Of a stretch of 64,000 nucleotides of DNA, positions 61,410 to 64,000 are shown one piece after another. A model generated the notes under the pieces. It was given only the letters and a program-made list of their open reading frames with translations. It made no database searches and had not been told where the DNA came from. Positions within the stretch are counted from its first letter, which is position 1, and each line of letters begins with the position of its first letter. Location: contig NZ_BMQW01000002.1 of the NCBI RefSeq assembly GCF_014648315.1, forward strand, positions 310,001 through 374,000, in the 5' to 3' direction. The position numbers and the translations under genes are program-made. The DNA is from Shewanella ulleungensis. Lineage in GTDB: Bacteria > Pseudomonadota > Gammaproteobacteria > Enterobacterales > Shewanellaceae.

Positions 61410-64000
61410 TTAACCCGTGATGGCATTAACTAACGCTACAGACAGTTGTTGTTGCTCATCTGCCGTTAATTGCTGGTCTTGTTTATTGGATATTGAGAAC
61501 ACGTTATCTGCTCGTTCACCAACCGTACTGATAGTCGCTGAGTGAATGTTTAGGTCGAGTGTTCTAAATGCACTGGCGATTTGCTCCATAAAGTCACTGG
61601 TGTCTAATGCTGATACATTGACTAAAGTGCGCGTCGATTTACGTGAATGCAAAAACTCGATACTCGGTTGATTGTCGAAACTTTGATGGCGCCTAGATTC
61701 ACGCTTTTTGGGGAGAGCGATATCGTTGTCTAACACTTGATGTAATTTGTTCATCACCTGTTTACGGCGTTGGGCGCTGGTGATCGGTTTCTCATCAAAG
61801 TCGAGCACTTTAAAGGCTTCAACGACATAACCATCTTTCGTGCGGGCAATTTGCGCCTGCTTCACCGAAATACGCAGTGCCGCTAGAGTATTAAATAATT
61901 TAACAAATAACCCATGCCTATCTTTTGTGTAAACAAACACATCACTACAGCCTTTAACTACAGCGTCATCGAGTAAAATTAAGGTGTTGTATTCTCCATC
62001 AACAACTGGGGTTTGGTTATGCTGTAAGATGGCTTGAGTGTATCTGGCAATATCTTCAGCTTCGGCATTGCTAAAAAACGCAATGGGTAACCGTTTCCAC
62101 AAGGTTTTAATTTCTGTTGTTGTGGCTTCGTTGGCACTTAACAGGTTGAGGGCTTCTTGCTTATGCTCACGTACCAGGGTACGAATTTGCAGTACATTCT
62201 CAAAACCGCCACGTAATGCCTTACGGGTAATAAAGTACAAATCTTTTAACAGTGAGGCTTTCCAATCGTTCCATAAGTCATCGTTAGTTGCTTGAATATC
62301 AGCAATGGTGAGGCAATATAAGGCATCTAAGCGAGTTAATGTGCCAACTTTTTTGGCAAAGCTGTTCACGACTTCTGGGTCGTAAATGTCCATACGCTGA
62401 GAGGTGATAGACATGAGTAAATGGTTTTCTACCAACCAACTAATCAGTTTTTGTTGCGACACTTTTAAACCATGAAATATTGCAAACATGTTGGCATCTA
62501 CCGCGCCTAGCTCGCTGTGGTCGCCACCACGCCCTTTGGCTAAATCATGAAATAATGCCCCAAATAGCAAGGTCGATTTGTTGGACATTTTCTGGTAAAT
62601 ATCTGCGGCTAACGCTAAATCTTTATCAAGCGTTTTAATGTCTTTACCGTAGGCGTAAATGTTTTTAAGCACTTTATGGGTGTGCTCATCGACCGTGTAA
62701 GCATGGAATAAATCAAATTGCATTTGGCCGACGACTTCACGCCACTGCGGTAGATAAGACGCCAAAATACCATGCTGGTGCATTAATGTGATGGCTAATC
62801 CCATGCCTTGAGGATGGTTGAAAATAGCTTTAAATTGTTCGCGACAACGTTGAAAATCTTGCAAGTCGCCCATTAAACGACGTCTCACTTGGCGAAGTGA
62901 ACGCAAGGTTTCAGCGGTAATACCGATAATTTTGTCATGATGGATAGCGATAAATTCAAATAGCGCCATGATTTGAGTACGGTCAATAAATACAGTTTCA
63001 TCTCGTACATGAATGTATTGGTCGACAATTTCAAAGTTATCGTTAATCGGGATTATTTGCGGGTTGAGTTGCGGAATAATTTCTCGCTGAAAATAGGCCA
63101 TTAAAATTTTGTTTAATTCACCAATGCGTTTCATTGCCCTAAACAGCTGACGCATCATTTTTTCAATTGCAATGTTGCCGCTCTCACCGTTTGGCATTCC
63201 ATCACCAAAGCCCATTAATTTAGCGACTTCAGCTTGATGTTGCAGCAATAAACGATTTTCTGAGCGTTGGGCGGCTTGATGTAAAGCAAAGCGAACTCTA
63301 AATAAAAAGTGCTGACATTCCATTAACTCTGAGTATTCATCATTGGTTAAAAAGCCAAAGCGTCGTAATGACTGCATGCTGGCAACGCCAAAATGTTTGC
63401 GGGCAACCCATGTAAGAGTTTGAATGTCGCGAATACCGCCAGGGCTAGTTTTTAAATTGGGTTCAATACTAAATGATGTTCCTTGAGCTTTGGCGTGGCG
63501 CTCTTGTTGCTCGCTCAATTTGGCATTAAAAAACGCTTGGCTTTGCCATAAATTCTGGCCATATAATGCATCTAGCACAATTTGCTGGTGGTCTGTATTA
63601 CCATATAAATGACGTATTTCGAGTAAGCTGGTGGCTATGGTTACATCGTCTTTACAGGCTTGAAATGTGTCATCTAGGCTACGAACTGCGTGACCTAAAT
63701 CGAGGCCGATGTCCCACAATTGTGTTAAAAAATCACTGACTTTTGCCCCGTCAGTTGCAGATAGCTGTCCGTCGTGAATGATGCAGATATCAATGTCTGA
63801 AAACGGATGTAATGTTTGCCGGCCATAACCGCCAACGGCATTGAGTGAAATATGGCTGTTGTCGAGGTTCAGTGCTTGCCAGAGCTGGCATAAAAGTGCA
63901 TCGAAAAACTGCGATCGCTTATTCAAGGTGTCATTGATTGCACTTTGAAAAATGTTCTCTTGTAAAAATAGGTCCAGTGACTTGATCGACTGTTTAAATT
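61410..64000 (-). CDS. glnD: Bifunctional uridylyltransferase/uridylyl-removing enzyme GlnD (5' end cut by window)
   Basis: Senses glutamine and adds or removes UMP on PII proteins, setting nitrogen control. At least 863 residues lie in the window; the frame stays open through base 64000 (…FKQSIKSLDLFLQENIF…), so the start is outside. Nucleotidyltransferase motif NAVGGYGRQTLHPFSDIDICI, HD domain LFHDLAKGRGGDHSELG, and two C-terminal ACT domains (VFVYTKDRHGLFVKLFNTLAAL and TLVNVSALDTSDFMEQIASAFRTLDLNIHSA). A start at 63926 would truncate the N-terminus. Confidence 0.96.
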   Translation of the reverse strand, partial: FKQSIKSLDLFLQENIFQSAINDTLNKRSQFFDALLCQLWQALNLDNSHISLNAVGGYGRQTLHPFSDIDICIIHDGQLSATDGAKVSDFLTQLWDIGLDLGHAVRSLDDTFQACKDDVTIATSLLEIRHLYGNTDHQQIVLDALYGQNLWQSQAFFNAKLSEQQERHAKAQGTSFSIEPNLKTSPGGIRDIQTLTWVARKHFGVASMQSLRRFGFLTNDEYSELMECQHFLFRVRFALHQAAQRSENRLLLQHQAEVAKLMGFGDGMPNGESGNIAIEKMMRQLFRAMKRIGELNKILMAYFQREIIPQLNPQIIPINDNFEIVDQYIHVRDETVFIDRTQIMALFEFIAIHHDKIIGITAETLRSLRQVRRRLMGDLQDFQRCREQFKAIFNHPQGMGLAITLMHQHGILASYLPQWREVVGQMQFDLFHAYTVDEHTHKVLKNIYAYGKDIKTLDKDLALAADIYQKMSNKSTLLFGALFHDLAKGRGGDHSELGAVDANMFAIFHGLKVSQQKLISWLVENHLLMSITSQRMDIYDPEVVNSFAKKVGTLTRLDALYCLTIADIQATNDDLWNDWKASLLKDLYFITRKALRGGFENVLQIRTLVREHKQEALNLLSANEATTTEIKTLWKRLPIAFFSNAEAEDIARYTQAILQHNQTPVVDGEYNTLILLDDAVVKGCSDVFVYTKDRHGLFVKLFNTLAALRISVKQAQIARTKDGYVVEAFKVLDFDEKPITSAQRRKQVMNKLHQVLDNDIALPKKRESRRHQSFDNQPSIEFLHSRKSTRTLVNVSALDTSDFMEQIASAFRTLDLNIHSATISTVGERADNVFSISNKQDQQLTADEQQQLSVALVNAITG

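Overview
The window is chromosomal DNA of a marine gamma-proteobacterium, most likely a Shewanella. The basis is gene content and order: the lptD-surA-pdxA-rsmA-apaG-apaH string facing an amgK-murU pair, a five-haem NrfA beside NnrS, a FocA-type channel, and many small Alteromonadales families (DUF3718, DUF3634, DUF2878). The species was not determined. About 60 protein genes are packed on both strands. I saw no rRNA, tRNA, CRISPR array or transposase gene. Two genes are cut by the window edges: obgE at the left and glnD at the right.

Layout. 1-3.5 kb: obgE, a split threonine/serine exporter, folA and a small exported protein. 3.6-12.7 kb (minus): a chemoreceptor, then apaH-apaG-rsmA-pdxA-surA-lptD (nucleotide clean-up, ribosome maturation, B6 synthesis, outer-membrane assembly). 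12.9-16.4 kb (plus): cell-wall sugar recycling (amgK-murU), djlA and a 2-hydroxyacid dehydrogenase. 16.5-20.1 kb (minus): purT, a periplasmic peroxiredoxin-like protein and an RhlE-type helicase. 20.9-25.6 kb: a formate-channel/CBS fusion, a solute-binding-like protein and a DUF1566 lipoprotein. 25.9-27.1 kb: a small accessory island with a Tae4-type T6SS amidase effector and its Tai4 immunity lipoprotein, bracketed by two copies of a 56-bp terminator sequence. 27.1-35.3 kb: two M24 peptidases, an FKBP, membrane proteins, an SPFH protein and a DUF368 lipid-carrier transporter. 35.5-40.8 kb: DUF523/DUF1722 gene plus photolyase, then nnrS-nrfA.

41.2-48 kb holds an eight-gene lipid/stress operon (NTF2-like, SDR, FAD oxidase, DUF1365, cyclopropane-type synthase, DUF2878, chalcone-isomerase-like, DUF3833). 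Elsewhere this set is linked to the ECF sigma/ChrR singlet-oxygen response, but here no sigma or anti-sigma gene is next to it. 48.8-54.8 kb: an outer-membrane protein and a cluster fitting polyamine/beta-alanine breakdown (cupin, mmsA, class III aminotransferase, and a divergent aldehyde dehydrogenase). 54.9-56.2 kb: VanZ-like protein and a sulfurtransferase.

56.5-58.8 kb is a bufferin-type RiPP cluster: a secreted Cys-rich precursor (bufA), a DUF692/MNIO modifying enzyme (bufB) and its DUF2063 partner (bufC). The precursor carries two near-identical six-cysteine cores in tandem. 59-64 kb: MAPEG protein, a 201-bp MITE-like repeat, a small exported protein, a UDG-family protein, a YcxB-like protein and glnD.

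The observations most worth follow-up are the tandem-core bufferin, the repeat-bracketed tae4/tai4 island with a homopolymer frameshift at the tae4 start, the FocA-CBS fusion with an odd translation start, and the lipid/stress operon lacking its usual regulator.
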